Positions 38,022-47,390 of a stretch of 64,000 nt of DNA are shown here, one piece after another. Source of the DNA: Fontibacillus panacisegetis (GTDB taxonomy: Bacteria; Bacillota; Bacilli; Paenibacillales; Paenibacillaceae); contig NZ_FNBG01000021.1 of assembly GCF_900102215.1 (NCBI RefSeq), positions 32,899-96,898 of the forward strand, given 5' to 3'. Position 1 is the first letter of the stretch; each line of letters opens with the position of its first letter. A program made the translations under genes and the position numbers. The notes beneath the pieces were generated by a model. It was not told the DNA's origin. It worked only from the letters and a program-made list of their open reading frames with translations, and did not search any database.

Positions 38022-38765
38022 GTGAACGCAAAGGAACAATTGGCTTTATGGATCAAGGAAAGCCGTAAAATCGTGTTTTTTGGAGGGGCAGGCATATCTA
38101 CCGAAAGTGGTATTCCTGATTTTCGCTCAGCAGCAGGAATTTATCAGACCGAAAAGGAGTCGCCGTATGCTCCCGAAGAAATTTTAAGCCGTCCCTTTTT
38201 TAATCGCCATCCAGAGGTGTTTTTCGACTTTTATAAAACAAAAATGATTCATCCGGAAGCACGTCCCAATTCTGCTCATAAGTTGCTGGCTGATTTGGAA
38301 GAGCGGGGCCAGCTATCTGCTGTCGTTACACAAAACATCGACGGATTGCATCAAATGGCGGGAAACAAACATGTGCTTGAGCTTCATGGTTCGATACACC
38401 GAAATTATTGCATGGATTGTAGCAGGTTTCATAGTTTGGATGATGTAATGACCAGTTCTGAGATCGTACCGCGCTGCAAGGAGTGCGGAGGCATTGTGAA
38501 ACCGGATGTCGTGCTGTATGGGGAGAGCCTTGATGATGAGGTGATACGTGATTCAGTGAAGGCGATTGCAGAAGCTGACTTATTGCTGATCGGAGGAACA
38601 TCATTGACAGTACAGCCAGCCGCCCATTTTGTTACGTATTTTCAAGGAGACCGAACCGTGCTGCTGAATGCTTCATCCACCGCATTTGATCATCAGGCGG
38701 ATTTGCTCATTACAGAGCCAATTGGTGCTGTTCTGGGTGAAGTAAGTGAACTGCTGAAGCATTAA
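38022..38765 (+). CDS. NAD-dependent protein deacylase (sirtuin)
   Basis: 247 residues, class U/III-like Sir2 protein. GAGISTESGIPDFRS binds NAD, TQNIDGLHQMAG carries the catalytic region, and His in LELHGS is the active-site base. Zn is bound by CMDC and CKEC. It removes acetyl or other acyl groups from lysines. GTG 38022 follows AAAGGAGAG. Probably cotranscribed with the HAD gene. Confidence 0.92.
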   Translation: MNAKEQLALWIKESRKIVFFGGAGISTESGIPDFRSAAGIYQTEKESPYAPEEILSRPFFNRHPEVFFDFYKTKMIHPEARPNSAHKLLADLEERGQLSAVVTQNIDGLHQMAGNKHVLELHGSIHRNYCMDCSRFHSLDDVMTSSEIVPRCKECGGIVKPDVVLYGESLDDEVIRDSVKAIAEADLLLIGGTSLTVQPAAHFVTYFQGDRTVLLNASSTAFDHQADLLITEPIGAVLGEVSELLKH

Positions 38766-38773
38766 GAGAGAAG

Positions 38774-38814
38774 AACACCCCTTCCATCCAAGACTATGGA
38801 CAGAAGGTGTTTTT
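38774..38814. terminator. Bidirectional terminator between the sirtuin and araC-type genes
   Basis: AACACC..TTC (38774-38784) pairs with GAAGGTGTT (38803-38811); CCAT/ATGG extends it. TTTT on the plus side. Confidence 0.65.
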
Positions 38815-38817
38815 GCT

Positions 38818-39678
38818 TTATTTGGATGTTTTTTTTCCAGATGCGTTTCTGCGGTATTCGCTTGGAGATTCGTCGTGAAATCTTCGGAATTGGCGCGAAA
38901 AATATAATGCATCGGTGAGTCCGACGGAAGAGGCAATTTGCTCAATAGACAGCTCAGGGCGTTGCCTTAGCAACTGCCGTGATTTATCAATCCGAAGCTT
39001 TAAAAGGTAGGTAACAGGTGTAGTTCCGGTTTCCTTCTTGAAAATCCTTGATAGATAAGCACGATTATATCCCAAGCTGGAGCACATTTGTTCAATCGAT
39101 ACGGGATGGGCGTACTGGCTGGACATATAGTGTATCATTTGTTTGACTATTCGCTGGACTCCCGATTCTCCTGCAGGCAGAGTAGATTCAAGGACTAATG
39201 CTTCTTCCGCTTCAGCCAAAATTAAATATAGACTTCCTAGAGATAATAAATGAGCGCTTGATTTCTTGCTGCGGAATGATTGAAGGACCGCTTCCAGCAG
39301 CTCAGGGATTTTGCTGTCCTGACCGGATCGAAATACTGGAAGCTGTGGTGTGAAACCGGCATGTGTGATTAACTCTGCTGCTTTATCGCCTGTAAAAGCA
39401 ATCCAACGATAACTCCAGGGCTGATTATCGTCTGATGCATAACTGACAAGTTGGTCAGGCTGGATTAGAAAGCAATCGTTTTGCCCAAGCTCATAGTGAG
39501 CAAACTCCGTTCGGAAGCTTCCTCTGCCTTGTTCTACACAGTGCAATAGAAAGTAATCATATACTTTAGGTCCTAATTTGTGGTTAGCCATTGTCTGGCT
39601 TTCACCGGCAAATAGAACGTGAAGGTCATTTGTTTGAAATATTTCGGGATTGGCAGCAGCGCTATATGTTTCAGGCAT
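38818..39678 (-). CDS. AraC-family transcriptional regulator
   Basis: 286 residues. The N-terminal cupin sensor contains FLIQPDQLVSYASDDNQPWSYRWIAFTG (about 69-96). The C-terminal pair of HTH motifs starts near 190 (VSIEQMCSSLGYNRAYLSRIFKKETG and LSIEQIASSVGLTDALYFSRQFRRF). It is divergent from galK across 173 bp, so control of the galactose genes is a reasonable inference. AAGGAGAG lies 12 nt before ATG 39678, a long but usable spacing. Confidence 0.88.
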   Translation of the reverse strand: MPETYSAAANPEIFQTNDLHVLFAGESQTMANHKLGPKVYDYFLLHCVEQGRGSFRTEFAHYELGQNDCFLIQPDQLVSYASDDNQPWSYRWIAFTGDKAAELITHAGFTPQLPVFRSGQDSKIPELLEAVLQSFRSKKSSAHLLSLGSLYLILAEAEEALVLESTLPAGESGVQRIVKQMIHYMSSQYAHPVSIEQMCSSLGYNRAYLSRIFKKETGTTPVTYLLKLRIDKSRQLLRQRPELSIEQIASSVGLTDALYFSRQFRRFHDESPSEYRRNASGKKTSK

Positions 39679-39851
39679 AGTTATATACTTCTCTCCTTGT
39701 AAAGTATTAATATACTCTTTATATTACTAGTTGAGGTCACAATTATCCATATTTAACTCGCATAGATACATTACTTAATACGTATAGTTTTCTTATACTA
39801 AATACGTGAGCAACAACTAATGCAAGATTCCATAATGATGGGGTGTTATTA

Positions 39852-41030
39852 ATGAAAAGACAGGAAATGTTAGATTTGTTTATTACACGTTGCGGAGAGA
39901 GCGCTGAGGAAATTCAAGTTTTTAATGCTCCCGGCCGCGTAAATTTGATCGGTGAGCATATTGACTATAATGGAGGGTATGTTCTTCCGGCAGCGCTGGA
40001 GTTTGGGACAACACTTGCTATACGGAAACGTAATGACGATAAAGTAACATTTACATCTACAAATTTTCCATATCATATTGAAGTGGATTTGGAAGGAATC
40101 GGAAATGAAAAAACTGGCGAATGGGTTGATTACCCGCTCGGAGTAATTGTTGAGCTACGCAAGTTGGGAACTGAGCTTACCAGTGGTTATGATCTATTGT
40201 ACCATGGTGAAATTCCTAATGGATCAGGTCTGTCCTCCTCCGCTTCCATTGAAGTTGTTACGGCGTATGCATTCTCTACTATGGAAGGAAAAGATACGAA
40301 TACTGTAGAAATCGCACTTTTATCCCAGCGTGCAGAAAATTTGTACGTTGGTGTGAACAGCGGAATTATGGACCAGTTTGCGGTAGCAAACGGTGCGAAG
40401 GATCATGCGATTTTGCTCATGTGCGATACATTGGAATATAAGCTGGTTCCATTTGCTACCGGCTCCTATAAGCTTGTGATTGGCAATACGAACAAACGAA
40501 GAGGTTTGGTTGATTCCAAATACAACGAGCGCCGCTCTCAGTGTGACACTGCATTGCAAATATTGCAGCAGGATGAGCCGGAATTGAAATATCTTGCTCA
40601 CCTTGCTCCTGAACGTCTAGAGGAGCTTAAGAGCAATTTTAATGATGAGATTCTGTACAATCGTGCTGCTCATGTCGTATTAGAAAATTCCAGAGTATTG
40701 AAATCCGTAGAAGCACTTAGTAACAATGATCTGATCACTTTTGGCAGTCTGATGAATGCTTCTCATGATTCGCTCCGTGATCTGTATGAAGTAAGCTGTT
40801 TAGAGCTAGATGTGATGGTAGAAGAAGCACGGAAAATTGATGGAACACTTGGTTCTCGGATGACCGGAGCGGGTTTTGGAGGGTGTACGGTATCGTTGGT
40901 GCATGAAGATTCTGTTGAACGTTTTCTCAATGAGGTTGGTGAAGCATACGAACGTCGGACAGGGCTCAAAGGTGAGTTTTATGTATGCGGCGTAGGTAAT
41001 GGAGTTCATGAAATGAAGGAGGAGAACTAA
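39852..41030 (+). CDS. galK: Galactokinase
   Basis: 392 residues, GHMP kinase. The galactokinase signature GRVNLIGEHIDYNGGYVLP is at about 25-43, the ATP loop GSGLSSSASIEV near 125, and the C-terminal GAGFGGCTVSL near 340. It makes galactose 1-phosphate. ATG 39852 follows GGGGTG at 7 nt and is preferred over GTG 39843. First gene of the galK-galE-galT Leloir operon. Confidence 0.95.
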   Translation: MKRQEMLDLFITRCGESAEEIQVFNAPGRVNLIGEHIDYNGGYVLPAALEFGTTLAIRKRNDDKVTFTSTNFPYHIEVDLEGIGNEKTGEWVDYPLGVIVELRKLGTELTSGYDLLYHGEIPNGSGLSSSASIEVVTAYAFSTMEGKDTNTVEIALLSQRAENLYVGVNSGIMDQFAVANGAKDHAILLMCDTLEYKLVPFATGSYKLVIGNTNKRRGLVDSKYNERRSQCDTALQILQQDEPELKYLAHLAPERLEELKSNFNDEILYNRAAHVVLENSRVLKSVEALSNNDLITFGSLMNASHDSLRDLYEVSCLELDVMVEEARKIDGTLGSRMTGAGFGGCTVSLVHEDSVERFLNEVGEAYERRTGLKGEFYVCGVGNGVHEMKEEN

Positions 41031-41032
41031 TT

Positions 41033-42022
41033 ATGGCTATTTTAGTCACAGGTGGAGCAGGTTATATTGGTTCACATACGGTTGCGGAATTGCTTAGCAG
41101 AGGAAAAGAAGTTGTAGTCATCGATAATTTGCAGTCCGGGCATCGTGAAGCACTGCTTGGAGGCAAGCTGTATGAAGGTGATTTACGCGACAAGGAACTG
41201 CTTGCAAAGCTGTTCGCAGAGAATGACATTGAGGCCGTAATCCATTTTGCTGCGAATTCTTTAGTTGGGGAGAGTATGAAGGACCCTGTTAAGTATTACG
41301 ATAATAATGTGTACGGAACTCTATGTTTGCTGGAGGCAATGGATAAAGCGAATGTACGGAAAATTGTGTTCTCCTCAACAGCGGCAACTTATGGTGAACC
41401 GGAAAAAGTACCTATTGAAGAGAGCGATGCAACGAATCCAACGAACGTATACGGTGAAACAAAGCTGACAATGGAACGGATGATGTCCTGGTTCGACAAG
41501 GTGCTGGGCATAAAATATGTAGCACTCCGCTATTTCAATGCAGCCGGGGCACATGAGAGCGGTAAGATCGGTGAGGATCATCGTCCGGAGAGCCATCTGA
41601 TTCCGTTGATTCTGCAGACAGCACTTGGACAACGCGAATCGATTTCCGTATTTGGTGACGATTACGATACACCGGACGGTACATGCATTCGTGATTACAT
41701 TCATGTAAGCGATCTGGCTGATGCACATATGCGTGCTGTAGATTACTTGGTTAGCGGCGGCGACAGCAATGTGTTTAACCTTGGCAACGGGCAAGGCTTC
41801 TCCGTTACGGAAGTAATTGCTAAAGTGCGTGAAGTAACTGGACGTGAGTTCACAGTAGTAACTAGCCCGCGTCGTTCCGGAGATCCCGCAATACTGATCG
41901 CTTCTTCAGATAAGGCAAGAACAGTGCTTGGCTGGAACCCATCCCGCGATAAACTTGATGATATTATTCGCAGCGCTTGGGAATGGCATCTCCATCATCC
42001 TAACGGGTATGACGATAAATAA
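41033..42022 (+). CDS. galE: UDP-glucose 4-epimerase
   Basis: 329 residues, SDR fold. NAD-binding GGAGYIGSH at 7-15, catalytic Tyr-x-x-x-Lys in VYGETKLTMER, and the RYFNAAGA block. It interconverts UDP-galactose and UDP-glucose. Only 2 nt separate it from the galK stop, so translation is coupled. Confidence 0.95.
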   Translation: MAILVTGGAGYIGSHTVAELLSRGKEVVVIDNLQSGHREALLGGKLYEGDLRDKELLAKLFAENDIEAVIHFAANSLVGESMKDPVKYYDNNVYGTLCLLEAMDKANVRKIVFSSTAATYGEPEKVPIEESDATNPTNVYGETKLTMERMMSWFDKVLGIKYVALRYFNAAGAHESGKIGEDHRPESHLIPLILQTALGQRESISVFGDDYDTPDGTCIRDYIHVSDLADAHMRAVDYLVSGGDSNVFNLGNGQGFSVTEVIAKVREVTGREFTVVTSPRRSGDPAILIASSDKARTVLGWNPSRDKLDDIIRSAWEWHLHHPNGYDDK

Positions 42023-42035
42023 GGAGTTGAGAACA

Positions 42036-43619
42036 GTGGGAGCAGAAGAGACAAACAAGCAGAAAGCGCAGCATGCGATAGAGCAGCTTCTCCACTATGC
42101 TCTGGAGCAGGGGCTATTTGAGGAGCAGGATCTGGATTATACACGGAACCGGCTGCTGGAATTGTTCAGCTTTGATGAGCCGTACCTCGTTCAGGTTGGA
42201 AGTGAATCATTATCTGGTCCACAGCAACCGTTGCAGATTTTAATAGATTTTGGCTTCGAAATTGGGTTGATTCCTGAAAATACGGATACTTACCGTGATT
42301 TGCTTGATGCTCGTATTACGGGTCTCTTGATGCCGCGTCCTTCAGAAACCATAGCCAAATTCATGAATACAAAGGGTCAGTCCGGGATTGAGGCAGCGAC
42401 AGACGAATTCTACAAGCTGTCTGTAGCAAGCAATTATATTCGGATGGACAGGGTTTCACAAAATATTTACTGGAAACAGCCTACTTCTTACGGTGATATT
42501 GAGATTACGATTAATCTTTCCAAGCCTGAGAAAAATCCGAAGGAAATTGCCATGGCGAAGCTGCTTCCTCCTCCGATCTATCCAAAATGCCAATTATGCC
42601 GGGAAAATGTAGGTTATGCAGGGCGAATCAATCATCCGGCTCGTCAAAATTTAAGAACAATTCCTCTTGATTTGAATGAGGAGCCGTGGCTTTTTCAATA
42701 TTCACCATACGTTTATTACAACGAGCATTGCATCGTATTCCATCATGATCACGTGCCGATGAAGCTTACGAAATTGACTTTTAAGCGCTTGCTGGACTTT
42801 ACGACCCAGTTCCCGCACTATTTTATCGGGTCTAATGCGGATTTGCCGATTGTAGGCGGTTCGATTTTAACACATGATCATTTTCAGGGCGGAAAACATA
42901 CTTTTGCATTAGAAAGAGCACCGATTGAAGCAAAATTCGAGCATCTAAATTATCGTGGTGTTACCGCAGGTATAGTTCATTGGCCAATGACGGTACTTCG
43001 TTTAAACGGTCAGGATCAGGAAATTTTACTTGAGGCAGCTAACGATATTTATGAGCAGTGGAAGGTATATAGTGACCCTGCAGCTGATGTCTACGCATTC
43101 AGCAAGATTGAAGAGGAGCAGGTTCCACACAATACGGTAACTCCTATCGTTCGCAGAAGCAAGGACGGCGGCTATGAGATGGATATCGTACTACGCAACA
43201 ATCGATGTGATGATCAGCATCCAGAAGGAATTTTCCATCCTCATCGGGAAATGCATCATATCAAGAAAGAAAATATCGGTCTGATCGAAGTGATGGGCCT
43301 GGCTATTTTGCCGGGACGGCTTAAAGAGGAATTGTCTGAAATCGCGGAAATTTTGAGCGGAAATAGTGAAATGTACGAGGCTGCAGTGTCGGGTACACGT
43401 TCCGGGCTGACCGTTCATGTTCCCTGGATTAAGGAATTGATTGCTGAACACGGTACAGCGCTAACAAAAGATCAGACAGAGTCGGTGTTGCGAGAAAATG
43501 TCGGTAACAAATTTGCAGAAATATTAGAACATGCAGGTGTATTCAAAGCGAATGAATCTGGACGAGCAGCGTTCCGTCGTTTTGTAAATTCCGCAGGCTA
43601 TAAAGAGCTATCCTCTTAA
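42036..43619 (+). CDS. galT: UDP-glucose-hexose-1-phosphate uridylyltransferase, Firmicute type
   Basis: 527 residues, the long GalT of Firmicutes rather than the ~350-residue E. coli form. Markers are AKLLPPPIYPKCQLCRENVGYAGRINHPARQN (about 169-200) and the histidine-rich HDHFQGGKHTFALE. GTG 42036 follows AAGGAG at 9 nt; the frame extends upstream into galE but is not used. It completes the Leloir pathway. A hairpin terminator overlaps its stop codon. Confidence 0.92.
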   Translation: MGAEETNKQKAQHAIEQLLHYALEQGLFEEQDLDYTRNRLLELFSFDEPYLVQVGSESLSGPQQPLQILIDFGFEIGLIPENTDTYRDLLDARITGLLMPRPSETIAKFMNTKGQSGIEAATDEFYKLSVASNYIRMDRVSQNIYWKQPTSYGDIEITINLSKPEKNPKEIAMAKLLPPPIYPKCQLCRENVGYAGRINHPARQNLRTIPLDLNEEPWLFQYSPYVYYNEHCIVFHHDHVPMKLTKLTFKRLLDFTTQFPHYFIGSNADLPIVGGSILTHDHFQGGKHTFALERAPIEAKFEHLNYRGVTAGIVHWPMTVLRLNGQDQEILLEAANDIYEQWKVYSDPAADVYAFSKIEEEQVPHNTVTPIVRRSKDGGYEMDIVLRNNRCDDQHPEGIFHPHREMHHIKKENIGLIEVMGLAILPGRLKEELSEIAEILSGNSEMYEAAVSGTRSGLTVHVPWIKELIAEHGTALTKDQTESVLRENVGNKFAEILEHAGVFKANESGRAAFRRFVNSAGYKELSS

Positions 43620-43640
43620 GAGGATGGCTTTTGGCCTTTT
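43607..43640 (+). terminator. Terminator of the gal operon
   Basis: GCTATCCTCTT (43607-43617) meets AAGAGGATGGC (43618-43628) as a near-perfect palindrome and is followed by TTTTGGCCTTTT. The left arm includes part of the galT stop codon. Confidence 0.7.
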
Positions 43641-43709
43641 ATTCAAAGAAAAAGTATAATATAGGGGGTAGCTGGAACGTTACTTTTTGATTAAGAGAGG
43701 AGTTAACAA

Positions 43710-44873
43710 ATGGACCGTTTTCAATTTCATAATCCGACAAAACTGATTTTTGGTAAGAACCAATTGCAAGCTTTGAGTACGTTAGTTCCCCATTACGGGA
43801 AAAGAGTACTGCTAGTGTATGGCGGGGGAAGCATTAAGCGAAGCGGTCTTTATGACAGAGTGATTGCAATTTTACAGGAAATCGGCGCCGAAGTGACCGA
43901 GCTCGCAGGTGTAGAACCGAATCCACGCTTGTCCACTGTTCACAAAGGAGTAGATTTGTGTAAAAGTAATGATATCGAATTGATTCTTGCGGTAGGTGGA
44001 GGCAGTGTGCTTGACTGCTCAAAAGCAATTGCTGTTGGTGCAAAATATGACGGTGATATGTGGGATTTTGCAGAGCATAAGGCGGCTCCGAAGGATGCAC
44101 TTCCATTAGGCACAGTGCTGACGATGGCAGCCACAGGCTCTGAAATGAATGGCGGCTCGGTCATCTCCAACGAAGAGACTCAGGAAAAGCTGGGCTGGGG
44201 TAGTTCGTATGCTTATCCAGCATTTTCAATTCTTGAACCAGAAAATACTATTACACTTCCTAAGGACCAGACAGTCTATGGAATCGTTGATATTATGTCG
44301 CATGTGCTTGAACATTATTTCCATAAAGATTCCAACACGCTTCTTCAGGATGAGTTCTGTGAGGGTCTGCTTCGCACAGTCATTGAGACCGCTCCTAAAC
44401 TCGTGAACGATTTGGAAAACTTCGAACATCGGGAGACTATACTCCTGAGCGGAACTATGGCTCTTAACGGAGTACTGAATATGGGGTTGTCAGGCGACTG
44501 GGCGACTCACAATATCGAGCATGCTGTATCTGCAGTGTACGACATTCCTCATGGCGGAGGGCTCGCTATTCTGTTCCCGAACTGGATGAAGTATGTTATG
44601 CATCATGATATTCCCCGATTCAAGCGTCTTGCTACTCACGTGTTCAGCGTTGACCCGAGCGGTAAGAGCGATGAACAAATCGCAAGTGAAGGAATTGCGG
44701 CGCTCCGTGCCTTCTGGAATTCTATTGGTGCTCCGAGCAGTCTGTCAGATTATAACATCGACGACAGCAATTTGGAATCTATGGCAGATAAGGCAGTGCG
44801 ATTTGGAGCGTTTGGAAATTTTGCCGTCCTCGAAAAATCGGATGTACTGGAGATTTATCGACTCTCCTTGTAA
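43710..44873 (+). CDS. Iron-containing alcohol dehydrogenase (butanol dehydrogenase / YugJ type)
   Basis: 387 residues, group III ADH. NAD(P)-binding [16 protein letters not shown] near 92-107. The metal ligands include His residues in [10 protein letters not shown] and [20 protein letters not shown]. It probably reduces aldehydes with NAD(P)H. GAGAGGAG precedes ATG 43710. It has its own unit, flanked by terminators, just after the gal operon. Physiological substrate not known. Confidence 0.9.
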   Translation: MDRFQFHNPTKLIFGKNQLQALSTLVPHYGKRVLLVYGGGSIKRSGLYDRVIAILQEIGAEVTELAGVEPNPRLSTVHKGVDLCKSNDIELILAVGGGSVLDCSKAIAVGAKYDGDMWDFAEHKAAPKDALPLGTVLTMAATGSEMNGGSVISNEETQEKLGWGSSYAYPAFSILEPENTITLPKDQTVYGIVDIMSHVLEHYFHKDSNTLLQDEFCEGLLRTVIETAPKLVNDLENFEHRETILLSGTMALNGVLNMGLSGDWATHNIEHAVSAVYDIPHGGGLAILFPNWMKYVMHHDIPRFKRLATHVFSVDPSGKSDEQIASEGIAALRAFWNSIGAPSSLSDYNIDDSNLESMADKAVRFGAFGNFAVLEKSDVLEIYRLSL

Positions 44874-44880
44874 TTTTATT

Positions 44881-44930
44881 AAAAAGAGTGCACAACTATG
44901 TTTAATGAGAACATGTTGTGTACTCTTTTT
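44881..44930 (+). terminator. Terminator after the alcohol dehydrogenase gene
   Basis: AAAAAGAGTGCACAAC (44881-44896) pairs with GTTGTGTACTCTTTTT (44915-44930), with inner arms ATGTT/AACAT. Confidence 0.85.
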
Positions 44931-44964
44931 CTTATGTGCACAAGTCCAAGATTAATTAACTTGA

Positions 44965-44990
44965 TGAAACATCTTGGGGAATGATACGTA
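44965..44990 (+). promoter_or_regulatory. Sigma-W promoter of nfeD-floT
   Basis: TGAAAC (44965-44970), 16-bp spacer, CGTA (44987-44990): a full match to the Bacillus sigma-W consensus. The yuaF-floT operon of B. subtilis is also sigma-W dependent. Confidence 0.88.
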
Positions 44991-45087
44991 TTAATGACAT
45001 ATAGTGAGAATTATTTGATAGTACCGAGTAGTGGCTATGTGTTATTTTTGACATGTATTATCACGTAATTGAGAAAGGAGGATTGTC

Positions 45088-45624
45088 TTGGAACTGTTAT
45101 TTTGGAGCTGCTTTGTAGGAGGAGCACTGTTTACTCTAATTAGTACCTTGTTCGGTGATCTGCTCGGAGGTTGGCTGGAAGGTGTGTTTGATTTTTTGTC
45201 CGCAGATTTTCTTAAGCCGATTATTTCTGCATCCGCGATTACTACTTTTGGTGGTTCAGGGATTTTGCTCTCCAGATATACGAATATCAATTCTATTGCA
45301 GTACTAATTATCTCGATTCTAATTGCTCTGCTGCTATCGGTAATTATTTATTTTGCCTATGTAAAGCCGATGGAGAATAGTGAAAATTCAGTCGGGTTTT
45401 CAAATAGCGAGCTTCCTGGCAAACTTGGCGAAGTAACTGTGCCAATTCCTTCTAACGGTTACGGTGAGGTCATGATCAAAATGGTCTCGGGCAATACGCT
45501 ACATATCGCCAGCAGTTGGGATGGCAGGGATATTCCTGTCGGGACACTAATCGTTGTGGTGAATACGCAGGATGGTGTTGTGCAAGTATCTGAGCTGTAC
45601 GAGAAAGACGAAAGCAATACGTAA
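45088..45624 (+). CDS. NfeD-family membrane protein (YuaF-like)
   Basis: 178 residues. Three hydrophobic segments lie at about 3-30, 45-65 and 70-93, then an OB-fold-like C-terminus (GKLGEVTVPIPSNGYGEVMI..VQVSELYEKD). It is the short NfeD1b type that partners flotillins in membrane microdomains. TTG 45088 follows GAAAGGAGG at about 7 nt. floT starts 25 nt downstream in the same operon. Its N-terminus lacks the serine protease domain of long NfeD proteins. Confidence 0.88.
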   Translation: MELLFWSCFVGGALFTLISTLFGDLLGGWLEGVFDFLSADFLKPIISASAITTFGGSGILLSRYTNINSIAVLIISILIALLLSVIIYFAYVKPMENSENSVGFSNSELPGKLGEVTVPIPSNGYGEVMIKMVSGNTLHIASSWDGRDIPVGTLIVVVNTQDGVVQVSELYEKDESNT

Positions 45625-45649
45625 TCAATTAGACAAGGGGATGATGTGA

Positions 45650-47203
45650 TTGGATTTTTTGTCTGAAGCTGTGTTGATTCCTGGTGTTATTATCGCAGTT
45701 ATCGTTGTGCTGGGTATAGCGTTCTGGGCTAGATACAAAACGGTGAGCCCTGATGAAGCAATGATCGTTACTGGATCTTTTCTCGGGAGCCGTAACATTT
45801 CTGAGGATGACTCCGGTCGAAAAATAAAAATTGTTCGTGGCGGCGGTGCTTTTATTTGGCCTATTTTTCAGAAAGGTGAATTTATGTCGCTCCTGTCCCA
45901 TAAGCTTGATGTTATGACACCTGAGGTATATACGGAGCAAGGGGTTCCTGTATCCGCTGATGGAGTCGCTATTATCAAGGTAGGCAGCTCTGTAGAGGAT
46001 GTAGCTACAGCGGCTGAACAATTTATGGGCAAGCCTATTGAGTCTCTGAAAGGGGAAGCCCAAGAAGTGCTGGAAGGTCATCTGCGTTCGATTCTTGGTT
46101 CTATGACCGTAGAAGAGGTATACCGCAACCGTGATAAATTTGCCCAGGAAGTGCAAGGGGTTGCTGCCAGAGATCTTAAGAAAATGGGACTTCAGATTGT
46201 TTCCTTCACCATTAAGGATGTACGTGATAAGCATGGTTATTTGGAGGCGCTTGGTAAACCAAGAATTGCTGCGGTAAAAAGAGATGCTGAAATCGCTGAG
46301 GCTGAAGCAGTCCGGGATTCACGGATTCAGAAGGCGCTGGCGGAAGAATCAGGACAAAAGGCAGAGCTGCTCAGAGATACGAACATTGCCGAAGCGTCTA
46401 AGGAAAAAGAACTGAAGATTGCTTCGTTTAAGAAGGAACAGGATACTGCGAAGGCTGAAGCGGATCAGGCGTATCATATTCAGGAGGCTCGTGCTAAACA
46501 GACGATGGTTGAAGAACAAATGAAGGTCGAGCTCGTACGTAAAGAACGCGAGATTGATTTGCAGGATAAAGAGATTGCTGTTAGGCAGAAACAATATGAT
46601 GCTGAGGTTAAGAAAAAGGCAGACGCCGATCGTTATGCGGTTGAGCAGGCTGCTGAAGCTGATAAGGCCCGTAAAATGCGTGAAGCGGATGCCCTCCAAT
46701 ATTCTATTGAAACACAGGCACGTGCATCCGCGGAGCAGAAGCGTCTAGAAGGTCAAGCGATCGCAGATGCTGAACGGGCAAAAGGTACTGCAGATGCAGA
46801 AATTATTCGTCTGCGCGGTCTGGCTGAAGCAGAAGCCAAAGAAAAACTGGCGGAAGCATTCCAGAAATTTGGAGAAGCCGCTGTCCTGGATATTGTCGTT
46901 AAAATGCTGCCGGAATTAGCTGGTAAAATAGCAACTCCGATATCTTCCATTGATAAATTGACAGTGGTAGATACTGGAAAGGGCGAAGGCGCGGCACGAG
47001 TAAGTAATTATGTAACTGAGCTTATGGCTACCGCACCGGAAATGCTGAAAAGCGTATCAGGTATTGAGCTTGATAAGTTAATTAAGGGATTGACACAAGG
47101 AAAAGGAAATGTTAGTCAGTCCATCTCAAAGCAGGCTGAAGGCGCATCTCCGCTAATTGCTCAGCAAGATGGTTCGCAAACCCCTCAAACGCCTTCTGCT
47201 TAG
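45650..47203 (+). CDS. floT: Flotillin (FloT-like)
   Basis: 517 residues. N-terminal membrane-inserted segment (about 5-27), SPFH/band 7 domain (about 35-190), then a long Ala/Glu/Lys-rich coiled coil with repeated EA motifs (about 200-390) and a C-terminal tail. It scaffolds ordered membrane domains in stress response and envelope homeostasis. TTG 45650 follows AAGGGG at 9 nt. Transcribed with nfeD from a sigma-W promoter. Confidence 0.93.
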   Translation: MDFLSEAVLIPGVIIAVIVVLGIAFWARYKTVSPDEAMIVTGSFLGSRNISEDDSGRKIKIVRGGGAFIWPIFQKGEFMSLLSHKLDVMTPEVYTEQGVPVSADGVAIIKVGSSVEDVATAAEQFMGKPIESLKGEAQEVLEGHLRSILGSMTVEEVYRNRDKFAQEVQGVAARDLKKMGLQIVSFTIKDVRDKHGYLEALGKPRIAAVKRDAEIAEAEAVRDSRIQKALAEESGQKAELLRDTNIAEASKEKELKIASFKKEQDTAKAEADQAYHIQEARAKQTMVEEQMKVELVRKEREIDLQDKEIAVRQKQYDAEVKKKADADRYAVEQAAEADKARKMREADALQYSIETQARASAEQKRLEGQAIADAERAKGTADAEIIRLRGLAEAEAKEKLAEAFQKFGEAAVLDIVVKMLPELAGKIATPISSIDKLTVVDTGKGEGAARVSNYVTELMATAPEMLKSVSGIELDKLIKGLTQGKGNVSQSISKQAEGASPLIAQQDGSQTPQTPSA

Positions 47204-47258
47204 ACGAGTATGAGCCGAAAGAAGTATAGACTAATTGCATTGCATATATAAAGGCTAG

Positions 47259-47297
47259 CAAAAGCATCTCATAATAATGTGAGATGCTTTTGTTTTA
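47259..47297 (+). terminator. Terminator after floT
   Basis: CAAAAGCATCTCA (47259-47271) pairs exactly with TGAGATGCTTTTG (47280-47292), followed by TTTTATTT. Confidence 0.85.
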
Positions 47298-47390
47298 TTT
47301 CACGCGATGACTGGCAAGGATGATTAGGGTCGATTATAATAGTTATAAGCGTTCCGGAAATAACGCTGTTAAATGAGGTGCAATACAATT

